From the NCBI GenBank assembly GCA_963800975.1, contig CAWDDB010000009.1, forward strand, positions 62,001 through 126,000: a stretch of DNA of 64,000 bases, in the 5' to 3' direction. The first letter of the stretch is position 1. Each line of letters begins with the position of its first letter. The notes under the pieces were generated by a model. That model searched no databases, was not told the DNA's origin, and was given only the letters and a program-made list of their open reading frames with translations. Position numbers and translations under genes: made by a program. Shown piece by piece: positions 17,689-25,825 of the stretch. The DNA is from JALYGY01 sp963800975 (GTDB lineage Bacteria > Actinomycetota > Rubrobacteria > Rubrobacterales > Rubrobacteraceae).

Positions 17689-18792
17689 ATGTGGGCCTTG
17701 ACTTTCAACGACGAAAATCCGCGATCTACGAGGCGCAGGGCGACGATAAAGGAGGTTGCGGCCGAGGTCGGGGTATCGGCTGCGACGGTTTCGAACGCCT
17801 ACAATAGGCCCGACCAGCTCTCGCCTGAGCTGAGGGGTAGGATCTTCGAGGCGGCGAAGAAGCTCGGGTACGCGGGTCCGGACCCTGTGGCGCGAGGGTT
17901 GAGGCGGGGACGGTCTGGCGCGGTGGGCGTCGTCTACGCCGACCAGTTGTCTTACGCGTTCGCGGATCCGGCGGCGGTCATGTTCCTGGAGGGGGTATCC
18001 AGGGCCGCCGAGGAGGCCGGGTTGGGGCTCTTGCTCGTACCGGCTCCTCTAGGGGAGGGGAGGAGCCCGAAGGCCATCGGCGAGGCGGCGGTCGACGGGT
18101 TCGTGATCTACTGCCTGGCGGAGGACGATCCCCTGGTGGACGCGGCGCTGGGACGCCTCCTGCCGGTGGTACTCGTCGAGCAGCCGCCGCGCGAGGGCGC
18201 GCCCTCGGTAGAGACCGAGGACGTCGCGGGGGCGCGGGAGGCCGCGGAACATCTCCTCGGCCTCGGGCACGAGCGAATAGGCGTGGTCTCCTTCGAGCTC
18301 GACAGGGACGCGCCTGGAGAACTGGCCAGCGTCGAGCGGCAGCGGCAGGCGAAATACAGACCGAGCCGTCTGAGGCTGGAAGGCTACAGGGCCGCCGTCC
18401 AGGAGGCCGGCCTCCCGTGGGAGGACGTGCCCGTCTACGAGGCCGCGCGGAACGCGCCGGAACAGGGCAGGATCGGCGCCGAGGTGTTGCTGTCGCGCGA
18501 GCCTCGTCCCACGGCGATCCTCGCCCTGAGCGACCAGCTAGCCCTCGGGGTCTTCGAAGCCGCAAAAAAGCTGGGGCTCTCCGTGCCGGAAGATCTCTCC
18601 GTCGTTGGCTTCGACGACGTGCCCGAGGCATCGCGCACCGAGCCGCCGCTAACGACCGTCTACCAGCCGCACGTGGAGAAGGGCCTCACGGCCGGCCGCA
18701 TGCTGGTCGCTCAGCTGCGCGGAGACGAGCCACACAGCCCACCCGCCTTGCCTACCCGCCTCGTGGTGCGCAACTCGACTTCTAGCATTTAG
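17689..18792 (+). CDS. LacI family transcriptional regulator
   Basis: A 367-aa repressor. The N-terminal helix-turn-helix is RRATIKEVAAEVGVSAATVSN (residues ~16-36) with hinge helix LSPELRGRIFEAAKKLGYAGPDPVARGLRRGR. The sugar-binding periplasmic-like domain follows, with VGVVYADQ, the subdomain pattern AAEHLLGLGHERIGVVS, and the C-terminal PRPTAILALSDQLALGVFEAAKKLGLSVPEDLSVVGFDDVPEA, all standard. The effector cannot be deduced. It faces the ParB-like/EmrB-type pair across a perfect palindrome and is convergent with a broken GH13 glucosidase gene, so either exporter control or sugar control is possible. Confidence 0.92.
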   Translation: MWALTFNDENPRSTRRRATIKEVAAEVGVSAATVSNAYNRPDQLSPELRGRIFEAAKKLGYAGPDPVARGLRRGRSGAVGVVYADQLSYAFADPAAVMFLEGVSRAAEEAGLGLLLVPAPLGEGRSPKAIGEAAVDGFVIYCLAEDDPLVDAALGRLLPVVLVEQPPREGAPSVETEDVAGAREAAEHLLGLGHERIGVVSFELDRDAPGELASVERQRQAKYRPSRLRLEGYRAAVQEAGLPWEDVPVYEAARNAPEQGRIGAEVLLSREPRPTAILALSDQLALGVFEAAKKLGLSVPEDLSVVGFDDVPEASRTEPPLTTVYQPHVEKGLTAGRMLVAQLRGDEPHSPPALPTRLVVRNSTSSI

Positions 18793-18901
18793 AGTTAGGA
18801 ATGATGAATTATGGATTGGAGGAATGCGAGGGGTTCGCGCGTGGGACGACGGGCCTTCGAACCTACAATTCCAAACTCCTCATTCCGAATTCCTCATTCT
18901 T
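18786..18901. repeat. Inverted pair of 7-bp-unit repeats
   Basis: Left arm at 18790-18822 (GAGTTAG, GAATGAT, GAATTAT, GGATTGG) and right arm at 18869-18900 in reverse complement (units read as GGAATGA and GGAATTC on the other strand) enclose about 45 bases. The right arm covers the end of the GH13 gene. The arrangement resembles the element at 55743-55886. Confidence 0.65.
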
Positions 18902-20531
18902 ACTATCGCGCCCTCGTCGGCTCGCAGCTCGAGGTTGCCCTGTACCTCTTCGTTGGCGCGGTCCAGGTGGGTCGAGAGCGCGACTGTACCCCTGGCTTCC
19001 TCGCGGGCTAAGCTGACGGGCTCGTGGCCCAGATTCAGGGCTACGAAGAAGCGCCGTCCTGCGTGCTCGCGGACGTAGGCGAGGAGGTCCCCTGCTGTCT
19101 CGACCGGCGCGTAGGAGCCGACCGAGAGCGCGGGCTCGGCGCGCCTGAGGGCGAGCAGGCGGCGGTGGAGGGCGAGGGTCGAGGCGGGATCCTCGCCCTG
19201 GGTCTCGACGTTCACGGTCGACGAGTCCGTTGCTACCGGCAGCCAGGGCGTGACATCCGGCTGGCAGAAGCCGGCGTTCGGGGTGGGGTCCCACTGCATC
19301 GGGGTACGCTCGGGGTCGCGGCCGAGGCCGATGCCCGGAACATTCTTCTCCCAGGGGTCGTGGATCATCTCCGCTGGGATCTCGACGTCTTGCATCCCGA
19401 TCTCGTCCCCGTAGTACAGCGTGGGCGTGCCGCGCAGCGTGAGGAGGAGCATGGCGGCGACGCGGGACTGGGCGCCCCCGACGCGGGTCGCGATGCGGCT
19501 GCGGTCGTGGTTGCCGAGCACCCAGGTGGGCCAGCCACCGGGGGGGAGCGCGGCCTCGTAGGTCTCTACAAGGGCGGCTACCTCCCGCGCGTTCCAGGGG
19601 GTGGAGATCAGGTGAAAGTTGAACGGCAGGTGAACGCCGGAGTTGTCCTCGCCGTAGTAGGTCACGAGCCGGTCGATGGGTAGGTAGAGCTCGCCGATCA
19701 GGAGCCGGTCGTCGTACTCCTCGAGCACGCCCCGCATCTCGCGGATCGCCTCGTGCGCCTCGGGCCGGTCGGTGGAGTAGACCGGGAGTAGGGCAGTCGT
19801 AGGGCGAGCCTCCGTCGCGGTGCTCGGGGTTGGGCGGGTTGTCGCGCAGTTGCTCGTCTTTGACGAGCTGGCGGAGGGCGTCCACCCGGAAGCCGTCCAC
19901 GCCCCTCTCGAGCCAGAATCGCAGCACACCGGCCATCGCCGCCCTGACCTCGGGGTTGCGCCAGTTCAGGTCGGGTTGCTCCTTGAGGTAGGCGTGGTAG
20001 TAGTACTGGCCGGTCCCTTCGTCCCACTCCCAGGCCCCGCCCCCGAAGGAGGCGACCCAGTTGTTGGGGGGAGAGCCGTCGCTCCTCGCGTCTTGCCAGA
20101 TGTACCAGTCGCGCTTGGGGTTCTCCCGAGAGGAGCGCGACTCCACGAACCAGGGGTGCTCGTCCGAGGTGTGGTTCGGGACGTAGTCGAGGATCACCTT
20201 GATCCCGAGCCCGCGCGCCTCCTCGCACGAGGCCGTCGAAATCCTCGAGGCTTCCGAAGAGGGGCTCCACATCGGTGTGGTCGGAGATGTCGTAGCCGAA
20301 GTCGGCCATCGGGGAGGGGTAGATCGGGGAGATCCAGACCGCGTCCACCCCGAGCCACCCCAGGTAGCCGAGCCTCCCCGTTATGCCCTCGAGGTCCCCA
20401 ACCCCGTCCCCATCGGAGTCCTGAAATGAGCGCGGGTACACCTGGTAGACGACCCCGCTCTCCCACCACGGATGTCCATCCGAGCCTCGCATAGCCTCGT
20501 AGGATATCCTCTTTGAAGGTTCTCGGGTCAC
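18880..20531 (-). pseudogene. GH13 alpha-glucosidase (oligo-1,6-glucosidase type) with two frameshifts
   Basis: Three consecutive frames together encode a complete ~550-aa GH13 enzyme. The N-terminal part (from 20531) has GVVYQVYPRSFQDSDGDGVG and DAVWISPIYPSPMADFGYDI. Near 20225-20229 one extra base moves the frame; the next part has VILDYVPNHTSDEHPWF and GVDGFRVDAL (nucleophile Asp). Near 19791-19795 another extra base in a GGG/CCC run shifts to the last part with LLIGELY (acid Glu), WVLGNHDRSRIATR and GTPTLYYGDEIGM. Both lesions are single-base insertions and all catalytic motifs survive, so this is either very recent inactivation or sequence error. An intact version would hydrolyse alpha-1,4/1,6 oligosaccharides or trehalose/sucrose-type substrates in the cytoplasm. 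Confidence 0.85.
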
Positions 20532-20558
20532 AGGACCCCTCGATCAGGGAGGACATCG

Positions 20559-20711
20559 ATGACAGACGCGAACCGCGAGGGCGAGTCCGTACCCTTGAAC
20601 TGGGCGTGCACCAACTGCGGCTATCGAGTCGAGGGCGAGCTACCGGAGAAATGCCCTGAGTGCGGCGAGGAACGGGAGATGTTCGAGCAGGTGCCCATAC
20701 CAGGGTATTGA
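20559..20711 (+). CDS. Rubredoxin-like zinc-ribbon protein (50 aa)
   Basis: A short gene with GGGAGG six bases before ATG 20559. It encodes two metal knuckles: WACTNCGYRVEGE (residues ~15-27) and PEKCPECGEERE (~30-41), giving C-x2-C-x11-C-x2-C, close to the rubredoxin-like domain found at the C-terminus of rubrerythrins. Stand-alone versions are probably small electron carriers or structural zinc ribbons. It is divergent from the GH13 gene (27-base gap) and followed immediately by two strong hairpins. Confidence 0.8.
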   Translation: MTDANREGESVPLNWACTNCGYRVEGELPEKCPECGEEREMFEQVPIPGY

Positions 20712-20770
20712 GCGCCGCCTGTCGGCGGCGCTCAGCACGCTCCGCCCGACGCAGTCGGGCGGAGCGTGCT
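20711..20770. terminator. Two adjacent strong hairpins between convergent genes
   Basis: AGCGCCGCC (20711-20719) pairs with GGCGGCGCT (20724-20732) around TGTC. Directly after, a perfect 17-bp stem (20734-20750 with 20754-20770) closes a three-base GCA loop. They separate the zinc-ribbon gene from the convergent CNBD gene and probably terminate both. The second hairpin shares its core, GCCCGACGCAGTCGGGC, with a repeat near 55000. Confidence 0.75.
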
Positions 20771-20773
20771 ACC

Positions 20774-21301
20774 TCAAAACGACCAATCGCGGAGAAGTCT
20801 GTCCTGAAAGACCTCCATATCCATGAGGTCCTGGTCTCTCGCGCGCTCGAGCTGGGCTATAAGCCCGGCTATGGACTCGTCCGTGCGGGCCATGCGACCC
20901 GCCAGGGTGCGTCCGATCTCGTAGACGACCTTGCAAGCGGCCGGGGAATCGGCGTCCAGCAACTCCAGGAAGCGGTCCCGGTCTATGCCGTAGGCCTCCA
21001 CGGGCGTCTTCGCCTCCACGCTCGCGGCCGCCCGCGGCTCCGTGAGGAGGCCCATCTCGCCAACCACGGTGGGCGCGTCGATGGTGGCCAGGTGCTGGCG
21101 GCGTCCGGGGAGCACCGCCTTGTGAACGTCCACGGTTCCCGAGGTGATCACGTACAGCATCTCCTCGGGTCCGCCCTCCTCGAAGACGACCGCCCCGGCC
21201 GCGAATCCGGCCGGCTCGAGCAGGTCCTCCATCTCCTCGAGCTCTTCCTCGTTCAGGTGCCCGAAGAAGGGCACTTCTCGCAGGCTCGGCATACGCTGCA
21301 T
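20774..21301 (-). CDS. Cyclic nucleotide-binding domain protein (copy 1)
   Basis: A 175-aa protein made of a single CNBD (residues ~10-130) and a helical tail without a helix-turn-helix. The entry is REVPFFGHLNEEELEEME, and the phosphate-binding cassette region is the stretch VVGEMGLLTEPRAAASVEA, where the Gly-Glu pair is present and the following Arg is present in PRAAAS. It may bind cAMP or act as a structural stand-alone domain. It is 13 bases downstream of a paralogue on the same strand, which suggests a tandem duplication and a pair working together. Confidence 0.8.
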   Translation of the reverse strand: MQRMPSLREVPFFGHLNEEELEEMEDLLEPAGFAAGAVVFEEGGPEEMLYVITSGTVDVHKAVLPGRRQHLATIDAPTVVGEMGLLTEPRAAASVEAKTPVEAYGIDRDRFLELLDADSPAACKVVYEIGRTLAGRMARTDESIAGLIAQLERARDQDLMDMEVFQDRLLRDWSF

Positions 21302-21314
21302 CTCCTGGCGCTCC

Positions 21315-21842
21315 CTAGATGGCCCAGTCGGTTATGAGTTTGTCGCGGAATGCTTCCAGATCGGTGTCGCCCCTTCTCTCGAGCTCCCGGATCGCCTCGA
21401 CCACTTCCTCGTCCAGGCGCGTGAGCCTCTTCGCGAGGGTGCGGGCGATGCGGTAGGAGAGCTTGAAGGCCGCCGGTCGACCCTCCTCGACCATGCGCCG
21501 GAAGGTCTTGCGCGGGATCTTTATGGTCTCGACCCTGCCCTCTGCCCTTACCGTCGCCGATGCCCCGGCCTCGCCGAGCAGCCCCCGCTCGCCCACGACC
21601 GTCGGCCCATCCAGGGTGTCTATCCGGGCGAGAAGCCGGTTGCCGCCCGATACCCTCTTGCGCACCTCGACGCTGCCCGAGACGAGGACGAAGAGGCTAC
21701 CCGGGTCTCCGCCCTCCTCGATGATGACCTCCCCCGGCCCGAAGGCAGCCGACTCGGAACCTTCGGCGAACTCCTCACGCTCTTCCTCGGTCAGGAACTC
21801 GAAGAACCTGACCTCGCGTAACCCTTCCTCCACCATCACCAC
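21315..21842 (-). CDS. Cyclic nucleotide-binding domain protein (copy 2)
   Basis: Also 175 aa, and collinear with the neighbour: REVRFFEFLTEEEREEFAEG, then GEVIIEEGGDPGSLFVLVSGSVEVRK, then the cassette GPTVVGERGLLGEAGASATVRAEG. In this copy the Arg of the cassette is replaced (GEAGASAT in place of the usual PRSA pattern), so cyclic nucleotide binding is doubtful. The C-terminal helix ends with FRDKLITDWAI, matching FQDRLLRDWSF in copy 1, which shows they arose by duplication. No DNA-binding domain is present. First gene of the pair; GTG start. Confidence 0.8.
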   Translation of the reverse strand: MVMVEEGLREVRFFEFLTEEEREEFAEGSESAAFGPGEVIIEEGGDPGSLFVLVSGSVEVRKRVSGGNRLLARIDTLDGPTVVGERGLLGEAGASATVRAEGRVETIKIPRKTFRRMVEEGRPAAFKLSYRIARTLAKRLTRLDEEVVEAIRELERRGDTDLEAFRDKLITDWAI

Positions 21843-21870
21843 CGCGTCCGCTATCTTTGCCCTGGGCAGA

Positions 21871-22419
21871 TTATATGCCCGCCCCTTCCGCCACCAAACA
21901 CGGCCGCTTCGAAAGCACGTCCTTTTGCGGCTCGGAGAGCGGGAGCGGTCCTCTGGCTACCCGTTCGCAGTTGGGATCCCGCTTTGCGAGCTTCCGCTTG
22001 GCTGGCTCCTGCTTGGCATTTCCTCGCCTGGCGGGTGCCCTCTCGACCCTGGGCGCCGGCTGTTGACCAAGCACCTCCACCTCCACAACGTCAGCACCAA
22101 CGGCGGTCAGCCCGATATCCTCGGCCGCCGCCTGCGAGAGATCCAGGTCCCTCCCGGGGGCGTAGGGGCCCCGGTCGTTGACCCGGACCACCGTGCACTC
22201 CGCGTAACAGACCTGGAGCCTGGTGCCCATCGGCAGGGTCGGGTGAGCCGCCGTGTAGTCGTAGGGATCGAACACCTCCCCGCTGGCGGTCAGGTTCCCT
22301 TCGAGCCCAGGCCCGTACCAGCTCGAGAGCATCGGTTCGGCCCCAGCCTTGTCTTGAAACGCGGTCAGCGACGCAACCAACGCGCCGGCCACCACTAGCA
22401 TCCTGAGTAAAGCCTTCAA
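21871..22419 (-). CDS. RlpA-like double-psi beta-barrel secreted protein
   Basis: A 182-aa protein with a signal peptide (KALLRMLVVAGALVASLTAF, ending near AGA) and a double-psi beta-barrel: SSWYGPGLEGNLTASGEVFDP (residues ~32-52), HPTLPMGTRLQV and VRVNDRGPYAPGRDLDLSQAAAEDIGL with the conserved N-D-R-G-P and the late LDLS. In Gram-negatives RlpA is a septal lytic transglycosylase; in actinobacteria such barrels act on or near peptidoglycan. A basic tail (residues 130-182) may aid wall binding. The TTG start is supported by GGAGGGGG just upstream. It is the first of three same-strand genes with the CNBD pair. Confidence 0.85.
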   Translation of the reverse strand: MKALLRMLVVAGALVASLTAFQDKAGAEPMLSSWYGPGLEGNLTASGEVFDPYDYTAAHPTLPMGTRLQVCYAECTVVRVNDRGPYAPGRDLDLSQAAAEDIGLTAVGADVVEVEVLGQQPAPRVERAPARRGNAKQEPAKRKLAKRDPNCERVARGPLPLSEPQKDVLSKRPCLVAEGAGI

Positions 22420-22624
22420 GAAGCCCCCTCCGGGTCTCTTGTACGACGACCGCAGGAGGCTACAACGTTAAATTAGTGTTTCAAGCTGTAACAAGCTGTT
22501 TCTTATACGGTATTGTGAATCTATTACATTGGGGCGCTCGGGCGGCTTGAACCGCTTGGAAACGCGGTTTGCTGGGCTTTCTAGGGTTTCCCGAGGTGGA
22601 AAGCGGGGCTGGGGAGGCCCCGGA

Positions 22625-23086
22625 TCAGGTGTCGTTCAGCAGGTTGCGGTATTTCGCGATCCTGGCCTCGAAAAGGGGGAGTTTGCGGTCCGCGGAGCGT
22701 TGAGCGCCGCGGGGCATAGTGCCGCTCGTTGCGAGCCGGACGAAGGCCTCGGAGACCCGGAGGGCGTGCGCGTACTCGCGGCGCCGTTCGTGCAGGGAGG
22801 CGAGCCGCTCGTAGGGCTGGCTGCCGACGAAACCGCTCGAGATGCTGACCTCGTAGAGCCCGATCGCCTTCTCCGGGTCGCCGTTTCGCAGGGCTCTCTC
22901 TGCCGCTTCGTGTCGTTCCACCGCCGCTTCGAAGCCGCGCAGCGGGTCGTCCTCGGTCCCGATCCTCCCCCGCTCCGCATCATCCAGACCGAACAAAGGC
23001 GCGGACCGCGCCGGGGGCCGGGAAGAGCCCCCGCCGAAGATGTCCCGCAACCGCCTCAAGACCACCGAAGCACCTCCTCCAGACAT
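22625..23086 (-). CDS. Hypothetical protein with a TPR-like segment
   Basis: About 153 aa from ATG 23086; the frame continues upstream to 23248 but that extension is Arg/Pro-rich and looks non-coding. After an N-terminal RRLRDIFGGG, a helical region contains AVERHEAAERALRNGDPEKAIGLYEVSISSGFVGSQPYERLASLHERRREYAHALRVSEAFV, two helix-turn-helix units spaced as in tetratricopeptide repeats (A-x2-G near the turn, Y and L/A at typical positions). It has no signal peptide. Function unknown; a small protein-interaction scaffold is a reasonable guess. Confidence 0.6.
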   Translation of the reverse strand: MSGGGASVVLRRLRDIFGGGSSRPPARSAPLFGLDDAERGRIGTEDDPLRGFEAAVERHEAAERALRNGDPEKAIGLYEVSISSGFVGSQPYERLASLHERRREYAHALRVSEAFVRLATSGTMPRGAQRSADRKLPLFEARIAKYRNLLNDT

Positions 23087-23179
23087 GCTCGTTCGGAGTA
23101 TAGCCGTGCGCCGGGGTGTCTGGGCGTCGGCCCGTAGCACCGCCCTGGGCGTGGGTCGGTTATCATGGGCCAGGTAGGG

Positions 23180-23688
23180 ATGACCGGGGCGACCAAAAAG
23201 CTGGCTCTTTGCGCGCTGCTTGCGCTTGCACCCTTCGGGTGGGTGCAAGCGTAAACGAGCCTGCCTTGCCAGAAGAAGAGCCTAACATAGTGTTCATAAT
23301 GACCGACGACAGCGATCTCTACGCCTACGAGCGGGCCATGCCACAGACCTAGGAGCTGGTGGCGGGCGAGGGCGTTACGTTCGAGAACGCGACGTACTCG
23401 CACTCCCTGTGTTGCCCATCCCGGGTTTCCATGCTGCGCGGCCAGTACCCGCACAACACCGGCGTCTGGGCCAACTACCCGCCGAACGGGGGCTTCTCGG
23501 CCTACCACCTCTGGCTGAAACCCGGAGAAGAGGAGTACTACGATCTGGTCACGGATCCCTACCAGCTAGACAACATACTGGCCGGCGGGCAAGGAGACAC
23601 TGACGCGGCCGAGATGCGGCGCGTCCTGGACAACTTCGCCTCGTGCTCTGGCCAGGTGTCGTGCCAAGACGCCGGTCTGGGCAGGTAA
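23180..23688 (+). pseudogene. Truncated sulfatase remnant
   Basis: Pieces of a sulfatase related to the intact copy at 53.4 kb. A signal-like start (MTGATKKLALCALLALAPFG) is interrupted by a hairpin at 23222-23253 and a frame change. Then come PNIVFIMTDDSDLYAYERAMP, a TAG stop at about 23350, and FENATYSHSLCCPSRVSMLRGQ with the formylglycine motif C-C-P-S-R. After NYPPNGGFSAYH the middle of the protein (about 300 residues in the intact copy) is deleted, and the C-terminal segment EEYYDLVTDPYQLDNILAG is joined directly. It cannot encode an active enzyme. Confidence 0.85.
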
Positions 23689-23790
23689 GACAAGAGGCGC
23701 CTCGAGCGCCTGGCGTCTCCGCGCGTACCGCGGCTCGCCGATGCCCGTCGTATAATCCCCGGTCCCTGCAGGCCATGAGAGGGGAACGCG

Positions 23791-25584
23791 TTGGCCCACG
23801 AGTTTTCCAGATACCTCAAGATCCGGGGCGCCTGGGGGGCGAGCTGGTCCCCCGACGGTGGGCGGCTCTCTTTTCTGACCGAGATCACCGGCGTCCCGCA
23901 AGTCTGGGAGGTCTCGGCTGGCGGCCCGTCCTGGCCGGAGCAGCTGACCTTCTACGAGGAGCGAGTCTCGGGCGCCGAGTACTCGCCGACGGAGGGCCGG
24001 CTCCTCTTCGGCATGGACGTCGGCGGCAACGAGCGGACCCAGCTCTTCGTGCTCGAGGGCGGCGAGGTCACCGACCTCACGCGTGCCCCCGACGCCATCC
24101 ACTACTCGGGCGGTTTCTCGCCGGACGGTTCGCGCGTCGCCTACACGGCGACCCGCCGCAACGGCACCGACTTCGACGTCTTCGTGCAGCGGCTCGGGGG
24201 CGAGCCCGAGACGGTCTGGGAGGTCGCAGGCTACCACACCGTCTCCGGCTGGGCGCCTGACGGTTCGTTCCTCGTCGTCTCGCGTCACCACTCCAACCTG
24301 AACAACGACCTGTACAGGCTGGATCTCGAGAGCGGCGAGGCCGCGTTGCTCACGCCTCACGAGGGCGACGCCCGCTTCTCGGGCGCGCGCGTCGTGCCCG
24401 GTGGCGGCAGCGCCTACCTGGCCACGGACAGGGACGGGGACTTCATGCGGCTCGCGCGGCTCGACCTCTCGACGCTCGAGCTTACCTACCTGACGCCGGA
24501 CGACTGGGACGTGGAGGGCGTGGAGCTCTCCAGGGACGGCCGCTACCTGCTCGCGAGCCGCAACGTGGAGGGGTACTCCGACCTCGTGCTCTTCTCGGGC
24601 GGGGGGAGGCGCATGCCGGACGTGCGGTTGCCCGAGTGCATCGTCGGCGGCTTCGAGTTCTCGCCCGACTCGAGGAGGCTCGCCTTCACGCTCGTCGGGC
24701 CTACGCGAAACCCCGACGTGTGGACGCTCGACCTGCCCGACGGCGAGCCGCGCCAGGTCACCCGCTCCACCACCGCAGGGATACCGAGGAGCTCGTTCCG
24801 GCGGCCCCGCCTCGTGCGTTACCCCAGCTTCGACGGGCGCGAGATACCGGCCCTCTATTACGAGCCCGAAGGAGCCGGGACGGACGCGCCCGTGATCGTC
24901 AACGTGCACGGCGGGCCGGAGAGCCAGTCGCGGCCGACCTTCGCACCCGTGACGCAGTATCTCCTCGGCCGCGGCTACGCCGTGTTCCTTCCCAACGTGC
25001 GCGGCTCCACCGGCTACGGCAAAGCCTACACCCACCTCGACGACGTCCAGCTCAGGATGGACTCCGTGGCCGACCTGGCGCGAGCCGCCGGGTGGCTGAG
25101 CGAGGAGGGGCACGAGCGGGTCGCGGTCATGGGCGGATCGTACGGCGGGTTCATGGTCCTCGCCGCGCTCACCGAGTACCCCGAGCTCTGGAGCGCCGGG
25201 GTGGATATCGTGGGGATAGCAAACCTCGTGACCTTCCTCGAGAACACCGGCAGCTACCGCCGCGGCCTGCGAGAGCCCGAGTACGGCTCCCTGCGCGACG
25301 ACCGCGGCTTCCTCGAGTCCATAAGCCCCATACACAAGGCCGGCGAGATACGCGCGCCGCTCATGGTCATCCACGGCAAGAACGACCCCAGGGTGCCGGT
25401 CGGGGAGGCGGAGCAGATCGTCGAGAGGGTGCGGGAGAACGGCGGGCAGGTCGAGTACCTGCTCTACGAGGACGAGGGCCACGGCCTCGCGAAGCTCGCG
25501 AACCGCCTCGACGCCTACCCAAGGATAGCCGCCTTCCTGGACCAGCATCTCGCCGCCCGCGAGGACGGGACGACCGTGGCGTAG
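23791..25584 (+). CDS. S9 family serine peptidase (acylaminoacyl peptidase/prolyl oligopeptidase type)
   Basis: A 597-aa cytoplasmic peptidase. The first ~350 residues form a beta-propeller with recurring WSPDGG, FSPDGSRVAY, WAPDGSFLV and FSPDSRRLAF blades. The alpha/beta-hydrolase domain follows, with VNVHGGPESQ (oxyanion side), nucleophile in GGSYGGFM (~residue 450), aspartate in HGKNDPRVPV (~535) and histidine in EDEGHGL (~568). The family removes blocked or short N-terminal peptides. The start is TTG 23791 with GAGAGGGG six bases before. It ends in an 18-bp stem hairpin and appears monocistronic. Confidence 0.93.
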   Translation: MAHEFSRYLKIRGAWGASWSPDGGRLSFLTEITGVPQVWEVSAGGPSWPEQLTFYEERVSGAEYSPTEGRLLFGMDVGGNERTQLFVLEGGEVTDLTRAPDAIHYSGGFSPDGSRVAYTATRRNGTDFDVFVQRLGGEPETVWEVAGYHTVSGWAPDGSFLVVSRHHSNLNNDLYRLDLESGEAALLTPHEGDARFSGARVVPGGGSAYLATDRDGDFMRLARLDLSTLELTYLTPDDWDVEGVELSRDGRYLLASRNVEGYSDLVLFSGGGRRMPDVRLPECIVGGFEFSPDSRRLAFTLVGPTRNPDVWTLDLPDGEPRQVTRSTTAGIPRSSFRRPRLVRYPSFDGREIPALYYEPEGAGTDAPVIVNVHGGPESQSRPTFAPVTQYLLGRGYAVFLPNVRGSTGYGKAYTHLDDVQLRMDSVADLARAAGWLSEEGHERVAVMGGSYGGFMVLAALTEYPELWSAGVDIVGIANLVTFLENTGSYRRGLREPEYGSLRDDRGFLESISPIHKAGEIRAPLMVIHGKNDPRVPVGEAEQIVERVRENGGQVEYLLYEDEGHGLAKLANRLDAYPRIAAFLDQHLAAREDGTTVA

Positions 25585-25585
25585 A

Positions 25586-25632
25586 GCGACGCCTCCACCG
25601 CCGCCCACCTCGGCCGGCGGTGGAGGCGTCGC
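25586..25632 (+). terminator. Long hairpin after the S9 peptidase gene
   Basis: An 18-bp perfect stem: 25586-25603 pairs with 25615-25632 around an 11-base loop. It begins one base after the TAG stop. There is no T tract, as is common for high-GC actinobacterial terminators. Confidence 0.75.
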
Positions 25633-25721
25633 GCGCAGCGAAGCCCCTCTACACAGGACCCGAACCAGCGACCAACGAGCTGTCATTGATGGCCCCAGCT
25701 CAAGCATCCACTTCGGGATAT

Positions 25722-25750
25722 TTGACCCGGATTGGCAGTCTTGTTATAAG
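25722..25750 (+). promoter_or_regulatory. Strong sigma70-type promoter
   Basis: TTGACC (25722-25727) and TATAAG (25745-25750) are separated by exactly 17 bases. It is placed to transcribe the broken phosphodiesterase gene and probably the two secreted enzymes behind it (27472, 30475). Confidence 0.7.
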
Positions 25751-25825
25751 AGACGGTCGAGGGAAACGCGACACCCGTCTCCACTTTGATACGTGGAGGT
25801 GTTTGCGCGACATACGGAGGGAACT

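Noticed and set aside
20734..20770. Rho-independent terminator only
   Set aside because: It may terminate transcription, but the same core recurs at 55 kb, so it is listed as a hairpin with possible repeat origin rather than as a simple terminator.
23566..25707. 713-aa open frame on the minus strand
   Set aside because: Antisense shadow of the S9 peptidase gene, which has a full catalytic triad.
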